53,967 nucleotides of DNA from Hyphomicrobiales bacterium (GCA_021732625.1 JAKFUP010000024.1:1-53967), one strand, 5' to 3'; positions 31,628 through 41,631 are shown, counted from the stretch's first letter. Numbers and translations: made by a program. The notes: generated by a model not told the origin, from the sequence alone.

Positions 31628-34480
31628 TTACGCTTGGCTTGCAGCGGTCTTCCCAAGCGCCGCTTGCGCCGCAGCGAGACGCGCGATCGGCACGCGATAC
31701 GGCGAACACGACACGTAATCGAGGCCGATCTCATGGCAGAACGTCACCGAGGCCGGATCGCCGCCATGCTCACCGCAGATACCGACTTTGATATCACGGC
31801 GAACCTTGCGGCCTCTCGCAACGCCGATCTTCACCAGCTCACCGACGCCATCACGGTCGATCGTGATGAACGGATCGACCTCGAGAATTCCGCGCGCCAC
31901 GTAAGTCCCGAGGAATCCGGCGGCGTCGTCACGGCTGATGCCATAGGTGGTTTGCGTGAGATCGTTGGTACCGAACGAGAAAAACTCGGCGGTCTCCGCG
32001 ATCTCGCCTGCAAGAAGACAGGCGCGCGGCAATTCGATCATGGTGCCAACCTGATAGACCAGCTTGGCGCCGGTATCGCGGGACACCGATTGCGCGGTGG
32101 CGTCGATGCGGGCGCGGATCAGATCGAACTCGGCACGGGTCGCAATCAGCGGCACCATGACCTCGAGCCCCGGCGCTTTGCCGGTGCGCTTCTGCGCAAC
32201 GATCGCCGCCTCGAACATCGCGCGCGCCTGCATCTCGGCGATTTCCGGATAGGCAATCGCCAGACGGCAGCCACGGAAACCAAGCATCGGATTGAACTCA
32301 GCGAGTTCGCGCACGCGGTCCGCGATGCGGCGCGGATCGGTGTTCATGGCGCGCGCCACTTCCTCGATCTCCGACTGGGTATGCGGCAAGAACTCATGCA
32401 GTGGCGGATCGAGCAGGCGGATGGTAACCGGCAGGCCCTTCATGATCTCGAACAGATCGACAAAGTCCGCGCGCTGCATCGGCAACAGCTTCGCTAGCGC
32501 GGCGCGGCGCGACTGCTCGTCTTCCGAGAGAATCATTTCGCGCACGGTGCGAATACGAGTCTCCTCGAAGAACATATGCTCGGTACGGCAAAGGCCGATG
32601 CCCTCACTGCCGAATTTGATGGCGGTACGTGCATCCTCCGGCGTATCCGCATTTGCACGGACGCCCAGTTTGCGCACCTGATCGGCCCAGCCCATCAGTG
32701 TGCCGAATTCTCCGGACAGCTCCGGCTCGATCATCGGCATGCGCCCGGACAGCACTTGTCCAGTACCGCCGTCGATGGTGATGATATCGCCCGCCTTGAA
32801 GGTGCGCTGGCCGACCGTCATGGTGCCACGACCGTAATCGACGCGCACCGAACCACAGCCAGACACGCATGGTTTGCCCATGCCGCGCGCGACCACCGCC
32901 GCGTGCGAGGTCATGCCGCCGCGCGTGGTGAGGATGCCTTCAGCGGCGTGCATGCCGTGAATATCTTCCGGGCTGGTTTCGACGCGGACCAGAATGACCT
33001 TGCGGCCGTCGCCACGCAGCTTGGCGGCTTCGTCCGACGAAAACACGATTTCGCCTGACGCCGCGCCGGGCGAGGCCGGAAGACCCGTGGCGATCACATC
33101 GCGCTTGGCGTCCGGGTCGATGGTCGGATGCAGCAACTGATCCAGCGAAGCCGGATCGATCCGCGCAATGGCGTCCTTTTTCGAGATCAGACCTTCGCTC
33201 GCCAGCTCGACTGCGATGCGAAGCGCGGCCTTTGCCGTGCGCTTGCCGTTGCGGGTCTGCAGCATCCACAGCTTGCCCTGCTCGACCGTGAACTCGAGGT
33301 CTTGCATGTCGCGGTAGTGCTTCTCGAGCTGGGTGTAGATGCGTGTCAGCTCCTTGTAGGCATCCGGCATCGCCGCTTCCATCGACGTCTTGTCTGAGCC
33401 GGACTCCTTGCGCGCGGCCTCGGTAATGTCCTGCGGCGTGCGGATGCCGGCGACGACATCCTCACCCTGCGCGTTGATGAGAAATTCGCCGTAGAGTTTT
33501 TTCTCGCCGGTCGAGGGGTTGCGGGTGAACGCAACGCCGGTCGCCGAGGTCTCGCCCATGTTGCCGAACACCATGGCCTGGATGTTGACCGCTGTGCCCC
33601 ACGACTCGGGGATATCGTGCAGCTTGCGATAGGTCACCGCGCGCGCGTTCATCCACGACGAGAACACCGCGCCGATGGCGCCCCAGAGCTGCGCGTGCGG
33701 ATCCTGCGGGAAATCGTGGCCGGTCTCGCGGCGCACCGCATCCTTGTACTTGCCAACGATATCGATCCAGTCGCTGTCTTCCAGATCGGTGTCGAGCGAA
33801 TAGCCCTTGCTGTCCTTGTAGGTGTCGAGGATATCCTCGAAATGATGGTGATCGAAGCCGAGCACTACGTCGGAATACATGGTGATGAAGCGGCGATAGC
33901 TGTCGTAGGCGAAACGCTTGTCGCCGGACAGTTCGGACAGGGCTTCCACGGTCTTGTCGTTGAGGCCAAGGTTGAGCACCGTATCCATCATACCCGGCAT
34001 CGACGCGCGCGCGCCGGAACGCACCGACACCAGCAGCGGGTTCTTCGCGTCCCCGAATGTCTTGCCGGCGATGCGGCCGATCTGGCCGAGCGCGTGCTCG
34101 ACCTGCGCTTTCAGCTCTTTCGGATAAGACTTCTTGTGGTCGTAAAAATATGTGCAGACCGACGTCGGAAGCGTGAAGCCCGGAGGCACCGGCAGGCCGA
34201 GATTAGCCATCTCGGCCAGATTGGCGCCTTTGCCGCCCAGCAGGTCGCGCATGTTGGTTGCGCCCTCTGCCTTGCCGTTGCCGAACGTATAGACCCATTT
34301 ACCCGCTTTCCCTGCCACCGGCTTTGTTGCACCCGGCCTGGCCAACGACTTTGCGGGCGCGGCTTTCTTCAACGGCTTGCGAGCGGATGATTTTGCGGCC
34401 GCTTTGGCAGGAGCCTTTCGCACGGCGGGCTTGCTTCGGGGAGAACTGGATTTCGCGGATTTCTTTGAGGATTTGGCCAT
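31628..34480 (-). CDS. ppdK: pyruvate, phosphate dikinase
   Basis: It interconverts pyruvate, ATP and phosphate with phosphoenolpyruvate, AMP and pyrophosphate. It is 950 residues from the ATG at 34480. The ATP-grasp part starts VYTFGNGKAEGATNMRDLLG; the swivelling phosphohistidine lies in TTRGGMTSHAAVVARGMGKP; the PEP-binding barrel has EGIGLCRTEHMFF and ends with GICGEHGGDP carrying the catalytic cysteine. The first 60 residues or so are an unusual lysine, alanine and serine tail (MAKSSKKSAKSSSPRSKPAV onward) before the enzyme proper, making it longer than the usual 870-890. A GGAAG before 34480 supports this start. It has its own strong terminator. Confidence 0.96.
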   Translation of the reverse strand: MAKSSKKSAKSSSPRSKPAVRKAPAKAAAKSSARKPLKKAAPAKSLARPGATKPVAGKAGKWVYTFGNGKAEGATNMRDLLGGKGANLAEMANLGLPVPPGFTLPTSVCTYFYDHKKSYPKELKAQVEHALGQIGRIAGKTFGDAKNPLLVSVRSGARASMPGMMDTVLNLGLNDKTVEALSELSGDKRFAYDSYRRFITMYSDVVLGFDHHHFEDILDTYKDSKGYSLDTDLEDSDWIDIVGKYKDAVRRETGHDFPQDPHAQLWGAIGAVFSSWMNARAVTYRKLHDIPESWGTAVNIQAMVFGNMGETSATGVAFTRNPSTGEKKLYGEFLINAQGEDVVAGIRTPQDITEAARKESGSDKTSMEAAMPDAYKELTRIYTQLEKHYRDMQDLEFTVEQGKLWMLQTRNGKRTAKAALRIAVELASEGLISKKDAIARIDPASLDQLLHPTIDPDAKRDVIATGLPASPGAASGEIVFSSDEAAKLRGDGRKVILVRVETSPEDIHGMHAAEGILTTRGGMTSHAAVVARGMGKPCVSGCGSVRVDYGRGTMTVGQRTFKAGDIITIDGGTGQVLSGRMPMIEPELSGEFGTLMGWADQVRKLGVRANADTPEDARTAIKFGSEGIGLCRTEHMFFEETRIRTVREMILSEDEQSRRAALAKLLPMQRADFVDLFEIMKGLPVTIRLLDPPLHEFLPHTQSEIEEVARAMNTDPRRIADRVRELAEFNPMLGFRGCRLAIAYPEIAEMQARAMFEAAIVAQKRTGKAPGLEVMVPLIATRAEFDLIRARIDATAQSVSRDTGAKLVYQVGTMIELPRACLLAGEIAETAEFFSFGTNDLTQTTYGISRDDAAGFLGTYVARGILEVDPFITIDRDGVGELVKIGVARGRKVRRDIKVGICGEHGGDPASVTFCHEIGLDYVSCSPYRVPIARLAAAQAALGKTAASQA

Positions 34481-34599
34481 GACTTCCAAGGGGTTTCGCA
34501 AGGGAAAGCGGCTGGCCGCGTTACACCACGGATAAGCGCCTTCGCGCAAGCCGCGCAAAGGGCTGAACCGACTCAAAAGTTACGCAAAGTGGGAAGTTT

Positions 34600-34743
34600 T
34601 TACTTGATGATTCCAAGCCCGACGATGCCGACGAAGATCAGATAGATCGCGACGATGTAATTCAGCAGGCGCGGCATGATGAGAATGAGGATACCGGCGA
34701 TCAGGGCGACGACCGGTTGAATGTTGGCGACGCTGAGGCTCAT
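34600..34743 (-). CDS. DUF3096 family small membrane protein, 47 residues
   Basis: The short gene reads MSLSVANIQPVVALIAGILI, then LIMPRLLNYIVAIYLIFVGI and VGLGIIK. Two hydrophobic helices separated by PRLLNY are the DUF3096 pattern. AGGAGC stands eight bases before the ATG, a good ribosome site. The function of the family is unknown; it is an inner-membrane protein. It lies between ppdK and the divergent DUF1236 gene. Confidence 0.85.
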   Translation of the reverse strand: MSLSVANIQPVVALIAGILILIMPRLLNYIVAIYLIFVGIVGLGIIK

Positions 34744-34946
34744 GAATGTGCTCCTTGGATGATCTGCGGATCGCTTGCTCCAACTGCGGCATGATCCGGA
34801 ACTATAAGACCGTTGCGACGGCGATTTGTTCCATGAAATGGCCGCAATGAAATCACGAGCAAGGCGGAACAGATCGATGCCGCAGCGCGTTTTTCCTGCG
34901 TATCGGCGTGCAATGCTCGCGGCCGGTCGCTTTTTGAACTTTCATC

Positions 34947-34951
34947 AGGAG
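34947..34951 (+). promoter_or_regulatory. ribosome-binding site deciding the DUF1236 gene start
   Basis: AGGAG ends right at an ATG (34952), which is too close, and lies six bases before a second in-frame ATG (34958), which is the ideal distance. The second is therefore taken as the start. Confidence 0.65.
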
Positions 34952-34957
34952 ATGAGC

Positions 34958-35329
34958 ATGCAGAAGCCGAGAACAATCATTGCGCTCGCAGTGCTGACGG
35001 GTGTGCTTGGCGCGCCTTTGGCAGCGCAAGCGCAAACAACCATCATCGAGGAGCGCGGAGGCACCGTCGGCGTAGCGCCACCATCGGTGGAATACTTCAT
35101 CGGTGAAACCGAGCGTCCGGCATTCCGCGAATATGTCGTTCGCGAGCGCGTACCTTCATACGCGGTGAGCGTGCCTGTCGCCCGCGGCAGCGTGCTGCCC
35201 GAAAGCGGCGTGACGTATTACGACGTGCCGCAGCAGTATGGTGCGACCACCTATCGCTATACGGTTGTGAACGATCGCACCGTGCTGGTCGATCCGCGCT
35301 CGCGCCGGATCATGCAGGTGCTGGACTAA
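34958..35329 (+). CDS. DUF1236 domain exported protein
   Basis: This 123-residue protein has a signal peptide (MQKPRTIIALAVLTGVLGAP, cleaved after AQA-QTTI). A single DUF1236 domain near the C-terminus is recognisable by RYTVVNDRTVLVDPRSRRIM and the terminal QVLD. DUF1236 proteins are abundant exported proteins in Bradyrhizobiaceae with no known activity. Tyrosine- and valine-rich strands in the middle suggest a small beta-fold. A composite palindromic repeat follows directly. Confidence 0.88.
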   Translation: MQKPRTIIALAVLTGVLGAPLAAQAQTTIIEERGGTVGVAPPSVEYFIGETERPAFREYVVRERVPSYAVSVPVARGSVLPESGVTYYDVPQQYGATTYRYTVVNDRTVLVDPRSRRIMQVLD

Positions 35330-35336
35330 ATTTTTC

Positions 35337-35566
35337 TGTCATTCCGGGACGCGCCAGGCGAACCCGGGTGTTCCCGGGGTTCGCCCACTCTAAATGCCCA
35401 AGTCGGCTGTTGCCGACTTGGGTGGCGCGGGCCCGGAATCCATACCCGCAGCCGGTATGTGGCGAATGCCGAGAATGGCTCAGCAACTCTTCCAGCGAAT
35501 TCCAAAAAGGACCGGGGTTATGGATTCCGGGCTCGCTCGCAAGCGCTCGCGCCCCGGAATGACGGT
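35337..35566. repeat. composite palindromic repeat of about 230 bases
   Basis: Outer arms tgtcattccggg and cccggaatgacg enclose several nested hairpins: gaacccgggtgttcccggggttc in part, ccaagtcgg with ccgacttgg around 35398-35421, and gcccggaatccata (near 35431-35444) with tatggattccgggc (near 35519-35532). It fills the convergent gap between the DUF1236 gene and the methyltransferase gene. Confidence 0.78.
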
Positions 35567-35575
35567 GTTGTAAAT

Positions 35576-36193
35576 TCACAACCGGGCTTTCTTCTGCGCG
35601 ACGAGACCATGAATGATCTTGCCTGATGACGCGCTCGCGGCTTCTTGATCGAAAACGATGGAGGCGCTGCCAAATTCATTGCGCACAAGTTCGTTGCGCA
35701 CGAGATCGGCGTCGAACGCCGTATACAGCCTGCCATTTGCATCGCGCTGATCGGCATCGCGGGTGACGCGCCAGCTCAGATAGAGCGTGCCATCCGGCGC
35801 GACGATATCGATCAGCCGCCGCACCGACGCAGCAATATCAGCCACCGGCAGATGCATGATGACAGTTTCGCACACGACATTCGCATAGCTGTTCGCGGCG
35901 AGGCCGGAGAGCGCAGGCAGCTCTGCGTGAGCGAATGAAAACTGCGGATATCGCCGCCGGGCTTCGGCGAGCAAGCCGTCCGATGCGTCGAAACCCGTCG
36001 CCGGATAACCGTTCGCATTGAGCCAAGCCACTTCGCGGCCCGAGCCGCTGCCGATATCTGCAGTGGCTGCGCCCGGCTTGAAGTATCGCTTGAAGATGTC
36101 ATGCAGATCGGTGGGCGGCGGCTGGTCGAGCCAGTCCTGCGCGTAAACGCCCGCCGCACTATCATAGGCAGCGAGCGTGGCGCGGTCGCTCAC
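35576..36193 (-). CDS. class I SAM-dependent methyltransferase
   Basis: This 205-residue methyltransferase has motif I in ATADIGSGSGREVAWLNANG, the acidic end of the second strand in TGFDASDGLL, and motif IV-like NVVCETVIMHLP. Substrate binding residues are not recognisable. It begins 2 bases after the glyS stop on the same strand, so it is expressed with glyS. Annotated relatives methylate diverse small molecules, so no role can be assigned. Confidence 0.85.
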   Translation of the reverse strand: MSDRATLAAYDSAAGVYAQDWLDQPPPTDLHDIFKRYFKPGAATADIGSGSGREVAWLNANGYPATGFDASDGLLAEARRRYPQFSFAHAELPALSGLAANSYANVVCETVIMHLPVADIAASVRRLIDIVAPDGTLYLSWRVTRDADQRDANGRLYTAFDADLVRNELVRNEFGSASIVFDQEAASASSGKIIHGLVAQKKARL

Positions 36194-36195
36194 GA

Positions 36196-38607
36196 TCAGC
36201 CTTCGATCTTGGAGAAATCGGCCACCGCGCGCGTCGCCTCGCGGATTTCGTTGAGCAGCTTCAGGCGGTTTTCACGCACCGCCTTGTCGTCATCGTTGAC
36301 CTTGACCTTCTCAAAGAAGGCATCGACGGCAGGACGCAGCTTGGCCATCGCAGTCATGGCCGCGGCAAAGTCTTCCTTGGCGACGGCGGCACCCGCGTCT
36401 GTCTTGACCTGCGCGATCGCAGCCGCGAGCTTCTTCTCTTCGTCAGAACTGAAGAGCTTGGCATCCGGCGCGCCATCGAAGCTGCGTTTGTCTTTTTTCT
36501 CTTCGATGCCGAGGATGTTGCTGGCGCGCTTGGTGCCTGCAAGCAGGTTCTTGCCATCGTCGGTCTCGAGGAATTTGCCGAGCGCCTCGACGCGGCGGAC
36601 GACCATCAGCAGATCGTCCTGAACATTTTCCTGGACGGAGCTGCCTTCGGCACTCCTATTGCCAAGCGCAAACACGGCGTCGACCAGATCATGCCGCGCG
36701 CCCTGATCGCGAAGCTGGACTTTGAGACGATCGGCGAAGAAGGAAAGCAGGCTGGTAAGAAAATCATTTCTGTTCGGGACGCGAAGTTCGATCTGAGCGT
36801 CTTGATCGGTGTATAGAAACCACGTCGGTTTGCGGGCAGGCGCACCTTGAGTCTTAACCAATTCAAAGCTGCCAGTGCACCACACATCAAAATCATAGTC
36901 GAGGAATGAAATAGGCCTCATATCTCCAGCTTTCGGGCCAACGCCAAAACCAGCTTCCACCTCTTTCTTCCGCCGCTCAATATATTCGCTCACCTGATCG
37001 GCGCTAATGTCTTTCCGGAACTCTAGAAGCGCTGGATGTGCCTCATTCTGTATGTGTTGATACGAATTTCTAAGAGCTACCAAAAGAACGGCGCTCAAAT
37101 TGATCCGCAGTGAACTATTCTGAACTATGCGGATCACACCCAACGCCGCACGCCTGAGCGCATACGGGTCTTTCGATCCCGTCGGCCTTTCATCGATCGC
37201 CCAGAAGCCCGTCAGAATATCGAGTTTGTCGGCGAGCGCGACAGCGATCGACACCGGATCGGTTGGCACGCGATCGTTCGGGCCCTGCGGCTTGTAGTGA
37301 TCCTCGCACGCCGCCGCGACTGAGGCGTCCTCGCCCTGCGCCAGCGCGTAGTACTTGCCCATCAAGCCCTGCACTTCGGGGAATTCGCCGACCACCTCTG
37401 TCAGTAGATCGGCTTTCGCGAGTTTGGCTGCGCGCTTGACCTTGGTCACATCCGCACCGACCAGCGGCGCGAGTTCGGCGGCGAGCCGCTCGATGCGCGC
37501 GATACGCTCGGCCTGGGTGCCGAGCTTTTCGTGAAATACGATGTTCTCGAATTTCGGCAGGCGATCTTCGAGCTTTGTTTTGAGATCGGTCTCGTAGAAG
37601 AACTTCGCATCCGACAGCCGCGCGCGGATCACGCGCTCGTTGCCAGCGACGATGGCCTTGCCGCCGTCGCTCGCCTCGATGTTCGCAACGAGGATGAATT
37701 TGTTGGCGAGCTTTCCAGATTTCGGATCGCGCACCACAAAACACTTCTGGTTGTTGCGGATGGTGGCGCGGATCACCTCGCCCGGAATCTTCAGGAAACT
37801 CTCGTCAAACGAACCCATCAGCACCACGGGCCACTCGACCAGACCCGCGACTTCATCGAGCAGCGCCTGATCCTCGACCAGTTCAAAACCTTGCGCGAAC
37901 GCGGCCTGTTTCGCATCCGCCAGAATGATATCCTTGCGCCGCTGCGGATCGAGCACGACCTTGGCCGCTTCCAGCTTCGAGACGTAGTCGTCGAAGCGGC
38001 GCACGCTGATATCGCCCGGCGCCATGAAGCGATGGCCGCGCGTGACGTTGCCGGGCATGATGCCATCGATGTCGAATGTGACGATATCCGGCTCCTCGGT
38101 CTCGGGGCCGAAGGTCGCGACGATCGACTGCAGCGGCCGCACCCATGACAGCGCGCCGGGCTTTTTCGAACGCTCGCCCCAGCGCATCGACTTCGGCCAC
38201 GGAAAGGTGCGAACGATGACAGGCAGTATCTCCGCAATCACTTGAATCGCGTCGCGGCCCGGTTTCTCGATCAGCGCGACGTAGAAGTCGCCCTTCTTAG
38301 GGTCTCTTTGTAAAGTGGCTTCATCGAGCGACTTAAGGCCAGTGGCTTTCAAAAAACCCTGCACGGCGGCATCGGGCGCGCCGACCTTCGGGCCCTTGCG
38401 CTCTTCCTTGAGGTCGGGCTGGCGCACGGGAATGCCGTGCACGGTGAGCGCGAGACGCCGCGGCGTCACGAACGCCTTCGCGCCTTCATAAACGAGGCCT
38501 TCAGCGACCAGCTTGTCGGTGACCATGCGGCGCAGGTCTTCCGCCGCCTTCGCCTGCATGCGCGCGGGAATTTCTTCGGAGAACAATTCGAGCAGGAGGT
38601 CAGGCAT
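36196..38607 (-). CDS. glyS: glycyl-tRNA synthetase beta subunit with an internal insertion
   Basis: This is the tRNA-binding and editing-like subunit of the bacterial alpha2-beta2 enzyme, starting [20 protein letters not shown]. Hallmarks include [63 protein letters not shown] and, later, [20 protein letters not shown] of the C-terminal domain. At 803 residues it is about 100 longer than usual. The excess sits at residues about 500-618 (36754-37110), between two normally adjacent helices, and its DNA is clearly poorer in GC and in codon bias. The frame is intact, so the gene should still work. The partner glyQ is 1.5 kb upstream, separated by two other genes. Confidence 0.95.
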   Translation of the reverse strand: MPDLLLELFSEEIPARMQAKAAEDLRRMVTDKLVAEGLVYEGAKAFVTPRRLALTVHGIPVRQPDLKEERKGPKVGAPDAAVQGFLKATGLKSLDEATLQRDPKKGDFYVALIEKPGRDAIQVIAEILPVIVRTFPWPKSMRWGERSKKPGALSWVRPLQSIVATFGPETEEPDIVTFDIDGIMPGNVTRGHRFMAPGDISVRRFDDYVSKLEAAKVVLDPQRRKDIILADAKQAAFAQGFELVEDQALLDEVAGLVEWPVVLMGSFDESFLKIPGEVIRATIRNNQKCFVVRDPKSGKLANKFILVANIEASDGGKAIVAGNERVIRARLSDAKFFYETDLKTKLEDRLPKFENIVFHEKLGTQAERIARIERLAAELAPLVGADVTKVKRAAKLAKADLLTEVVGEFPEVQGLMGKYYALAQGEDASVAAACEDHYKPQGPNDRVPTDPVSIAVALADKLDILTGFWAIDERPTGSKDPYALRRAALGVIRIVQNSSLRINLSAVLLVALRNSYQHIQNEAHPALLEFRKDISADQVSEYIERRKKEVEAGFGVGPKAGDMRPISFLDYDFDVWCTGSFELVKTQGAPARKPTWFLYTDQDAQIELRVPNRNDFLTSLLSFFADRLKVQLRDQGARHDLVDAVFALGNRSAEGSSVQENVQDDLLMVVRRVEALGKFLETDDGKNLLAGTKRASNILGIEEKKDKRSFDGAPDAKLFSSDEEKKLAAAIAQVKTDAGAAVAKEDFAAAMTAMAKLRPAVDAFFEKVKVNDDDKAVRENRLKLLNEIREATRAVADFSKIEG

Positions 38608-38720
38608 TGGGCACGAGTCAGACGGCTTCAGAGACGCAAGGGCCTATCAAGCCCTTCGCCGCTTGTCACCCTTGGTGATGCCGCGATGACAGAAACCGGC
38701 CTGCCCTACGGACGCTCGCC

Positions 38721-39605
38721 TCATTGCGGGCTGAAGGCAACGCCGAAGCGGCCCTTGAGACCCAAATTCAGGCCAGGGTTGGCGAAGATACTATAGTCGA
38801 AAAAGCTAGACCGGCCCGCCAGCGAAATGTTGGGGACGGTATCGACAAAAACACCCACGCCGGCGAAAGGCACCACGGTGCTGCCGGCAATCGGGAAGAA
38901 CACATCGACATCGACGCCGGCATGGAAACCGGTCGCCGTGCGCGATCGGGAGAGTCGCGTGACAGGTCCTGCCTCATCGGTCACGAAGGTTAGCCTGCCG
39001 TTCTCGATATTCACGCCAGCGCGCGGCGTGATCACAACTGTGCTGCCGTTGCCGAGGACGTCGCCGACCGCAACCCGCACACCGCCGTAGAAGGTCACCG
39101 AGGAACCGCGCTCGAACGTGAGCGTCGTCGGATTTGGCGTCGGATGGATCACGAAGCGAACAGATTCGCCGTTGCCCAGGAAATCGCCGACGGCTACGCC
39201 GACGACGGGCGTGAACGGCAGCCGCGCCATCGACTGCGGACCGAAAAAGACGCTCAGCGGAATCTGAATATCGGCGCCAAAGAACGAACGGTCGGTGCGG
39301 GCGCTGCCGCCCGGAGGCGTCGAGCCGAAAGTGCCCGAGAGCCGGCCATCATAAGATCCGAACGCGCCGCCGCCCTGGACTGCGAACTGGAAATAATTGT
39401 AGTTGAAGAAAACACGGTTGGCCGGCCGCGGCGATTCATTATCGGCGATCCGGAATTGTGAATTTGGATTTGGCTTCGGCTTGGGCTTGCGGATGCCGCT
39501 GCCTAGAGCAAGCGAGTCAACCGGGATCAGAACAAGACCCGCAGCCAATGTCGCACAGGCCATCGCTGCAACGCGCAGCGCACGCATTCCCATCCAGCAG
39601 GTCAT
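38721..39605 (-). CDS. exported protein, probable outer-membrane beta-barrel, unknown family
   Basis: This 294-residue protein has a signal peptide (hydrophobic core AAMACATLAAGLVLIPVDSL). A lysine-proline linker (KPKPKPNPNSQF) and a long series of glycine- and aromatic-rich strands follow: RVFFNYNYFQFAVQGGGAFG, VTFYGGVRVAVGDVLGNG, FHAGVDVDVFFPIAG. It ends with GLNLGLKGRFGVAFSPQ, whose alternating pattern suits a barrel. Two GVAVGDFLGNG/RVAVGDVLGNG segments repeat each other, hinting at internal duplication. No family is recognised. It sits between the glyQ-VOC pair and glyS on the same strand. Confidence 0.7.
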   Translation of the reverse strand: MTCWMGMRALRVAAMACATLAAGLVLIPVDSLALGSGIRKPKPKPNPNSQFRIADNESPRPANRVFFNYNYFQFAVQGGGAFGSYDGRLSGTFGSTPPGGSARTDRSFFGADIQIPLSVFFGPQSMARLPFTPVVGVAVGDFLGNGESVRFVIHPTPNPTTLTFERGSSVTFYGGVRVAVGDVLGNGSTVVITPRAGVNIENGRLTFVTDEAGPVTRLSRSRTATGFHAGVDVDVFFPIAGSTVVPFAGVGVFVDTVPNISLAGRSSFFDYSIFANPGLNLGLKGRFGVAFSPQ

Positions 39606-39790
39606 GGCACGCTCCCCAGCCCCATTTCACCTCATGGCAAAATGATTGCATGGAACCTCGGTGCGATCCTGCGACAATCTGCCCGGAGGCCATTTTCCAC
39701 GCTAGTGTTGCGCGAATCCTACAGTCCTGCGGACTCAAGAAAATACTCATGCAGCCTGAAGCGTTTACGCCGGCGCGAACCTTCTCGCGA

Positions 39791-40162
39791 TCACGCTTTG
39801 GTCTTCGGCGGGCACTGCAATTCGACGACGACGCCCTCCGGTCCGGACACAAAAATCTGGCGCACATCGCTGCCGGGCAGATTGCGTTCCTCGAACTTCA
39901 AGCCCGCCTTTATCAGCGCCGACTTGCGCTCGTCATAGTCGAAGCCCTGAAATGCGAAGTGATCGGTGGCGCCCTCGCCGCGCGGCATCTGGTTTCTGCG
40001 CGGGCCGGTATGCACCACCGGCTGGTCGCCGATATAGAGCCAGTAGCCGTGCCAGGTGAACGGTGGCCGCGGCCCGACGCGCAGACCGACCGCCGCGATC
40101 AGAAAATCGCGCAACGCATCCTGATCGTCGACACGGACGTTGACGTGGTCGAGCCGGATCAA
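39791..40162 (-). CDS. VOC-fold (glyoxalase/bleomycin resistance-like) protein
   Basis: This 123-residue single-domain protein of the vicinal oxygen chelate superfamily reads [20 protein letters not shown] first. [20 protein letters not shown] follows, then [20 protein letters not shown] and a terminal [11 protein letters not shown]. The metal-ligand histidines and glutamate are in place. I chose the TTG at 40162. It overlaps the glyQ stop (TTGA), has GGAG just before it and begins exactly where the fold begins. Translation is thus probably coupled to glyQ. The substrate is unknown. Confidence 0.83.
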   Translation of the reverse strand: MIRLDHVNVRVDDQDALRDFLIAAVGLRVGPRPPFTWHGYWLYIGDQPVVHTGPRRNQMPRGEGATDHFAFQGFDYDERKSALIKAGLKFEERNLPGSDVRQIFVSGPEGVVVELQCPPKTKA

Positions 40163-41088
40163 GCTCCGCCCGCCTCGGTGTGTATCCACGCCTCGCCGCA
40201 AGCCTTCGCAAGTTCGCGCACGCGCAGGATGTAGCTCTGGCGTTCGGTGACCGAGATCACGCCGCGCGCATCGAGCAGATTGAAAACATGGCTCGCCTTG
40301 ATGCACTGGTCATAGGCCGGCAGCGCCATCAGATGGCGCTCCTTCTTGCCACTCTCCCAACCCGCATCGAGATATTTCTTGCACGCGCCTTCGGCCATCT
40401 TGAACTGCTCGAACAGCATCGCCGTGTCGGAGTGTTCGAAATTGTGCCGCGAATATTCCTTCTCGGCCTGCAGGAACACATCGCCGTAGGTCACCTTCTC
40501 GGCGCCTTCGCGGCCGTTGAAGTTGAGATCGTAGACGCGATCGACACCCTGCACATACATCGCAAGACGCTCGAGCCCGTAAGTGAGTTCGCCCGCGACC
40601 GGCGCGCACTCAACGCCCGCGACCTGCTGGAAGTAAGTGAACTGCGAGACTTCCATGCCATCGCACCAGCACTCCCAGCCGAGCCCCCACGCACCGAGCG
40701 TAGGGCTTTCCCAGTCGTCCTCGACGAAGCGAATATCGTGCAGGGCTGAATCGACACCGATCGCGGCGAGCGACTTGAGATAAAGCTCCTGCAGATCCGG
40801 CGGCGACGGCTTCAGGATCACCTGAAACTGATAGTAGTGCTGCAAGCGGTTTGGATTTTCGCCGTAGCGGCCGTCCTTTGGCCGCCGCGATGGCTGCACG
40901 TAAGCCGCGTTCCACGATTTCGGTCCGAGCGCGCGCAACGTGGTCGCCGGATGGAATGTGCCTGCGCCGACTTCCATGTCGTAGGGCTGCAGGATCACGC
41001 AGCCGTGGTCTGCCCAATAGCGTTGCAGCGTCAGGATCAGACCCTGGAACGAACGTTCAGGGCGCATGTGATCGGGCAATAATTCCAT
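40159..41088 (-). CDS. glyQ: glycyl-tRNA synthetase alpha subunit
   Basis: This is the catalytic subunit that activates glycine. It is 309 residues from the ATG at 41088, starting [20 protein letters not shown]. It shows the class II motifs [60 protein letters not shown] and [12 protein letters not shown]. Residues upstream of 41088 in frame are arginine-rich and not part of the family. The next gene overlaps its stop by three bases. In most relatives glyS follows soon after; here two unrelated genes intervene. Confidence 0.97.
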   Translation of the reverse strand: MELLPDHMRPERSFQGLILTLQRYWADHGCVILQPYDMEVGAGTFHPATTLRALGPKSWNAAYVQPSRRPKDGRYGENPNRLQHYYQFQVILKPSPPDLQELYLKSLAAIGVDSALHDIRFVEDDWESPTLGAWGLGWECWCDGMEVSQFTYFQQVAGVECAPVAGELTYGLERLAMYVQGVDRVYDLNFNGREGAEKVTYGDVFLQAEKEYSRHNFEHSDTAMLFEQFKMAEGACKKYLDAGWESGKKERHLMALPAYDQCIKASHVFNLLDARGVISVTERQSYILRVRELAKACGEAWIHTEAGGA

Positions 41089-41312
41089 GATGCGTGTCGG
41101 GATTCTGGTATCGGGGAAACGATTCGTTGACCGTAGATCAGCGCGGCGGACCGTATCGGCGCGGAATGCTGGAATCAAGCAGCGGAACTGGGAAACCGAA
41201 CGCTTCGTAATGCGTAGATCAAGGCGCCGCGGAGGGCTGGCCGCGACAGAAAACGGACAGCCGCCCGCCCGTATCATTCACATCAAGTTCTGCAACAATG
41301 GAGGCGATCGTC

Positions 41313-41459
41313 ATGATAATAGGAGTGATCGCATCCTTCGTGGTCGCCGTGGGACTGAGCGCGCTTGCCGGGACGCCTTATATTTTCGCGCAACGAAAAC
41401 AGCAGCGCGCAGCGCGGCATCGTGAATCGAACGTAAACGAACACGCGTATATGCGGTAA
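41313..41459 (+). CDS. small single-span membrane protein, 48 residues
   Basis: The gene starts at the ATG at 41313 with GGAGG eight bases before it. It encodes MIIGVIASFVVAVGLSALAG, then TPYIFAQRKQQRAARH and a polar end. One hydrophobic span followed by a basic stretch indicates an inner-membrane protein with a cytoplasmic tail. No family is known to me. An ATG at 41298 is in frame but lacks a ribosome site. Confidence 0.6.
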   Translation: MIIGVIASFVVAVGLSALAGTPYIFAQRKQQRAARHRESNVNEHAYMR

Positions 41460-41631
41460 CTTCGTCCTAACCGTTGCGACAACACGGTGGCCGAAGCTTG
41501 CGCTTCGTTAGGACATGCCCGCTATCAACGACCCTGCGCACAACAAGAACCGGATCAACCGGCACGCGCCTCGCCATCTGTAACTTGCCCGCAAGAGGCA
41601 AGCCGAATGGGGAGAGATATTGGGGGCTCAA

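Noticed and set aside
36754-37110. intein in glyS
   Set aside because: No block A cysteine or serine and no terminal HN plus cysteine/serine/threonine at the edges; the length of about 100 residues is also short for an intein.
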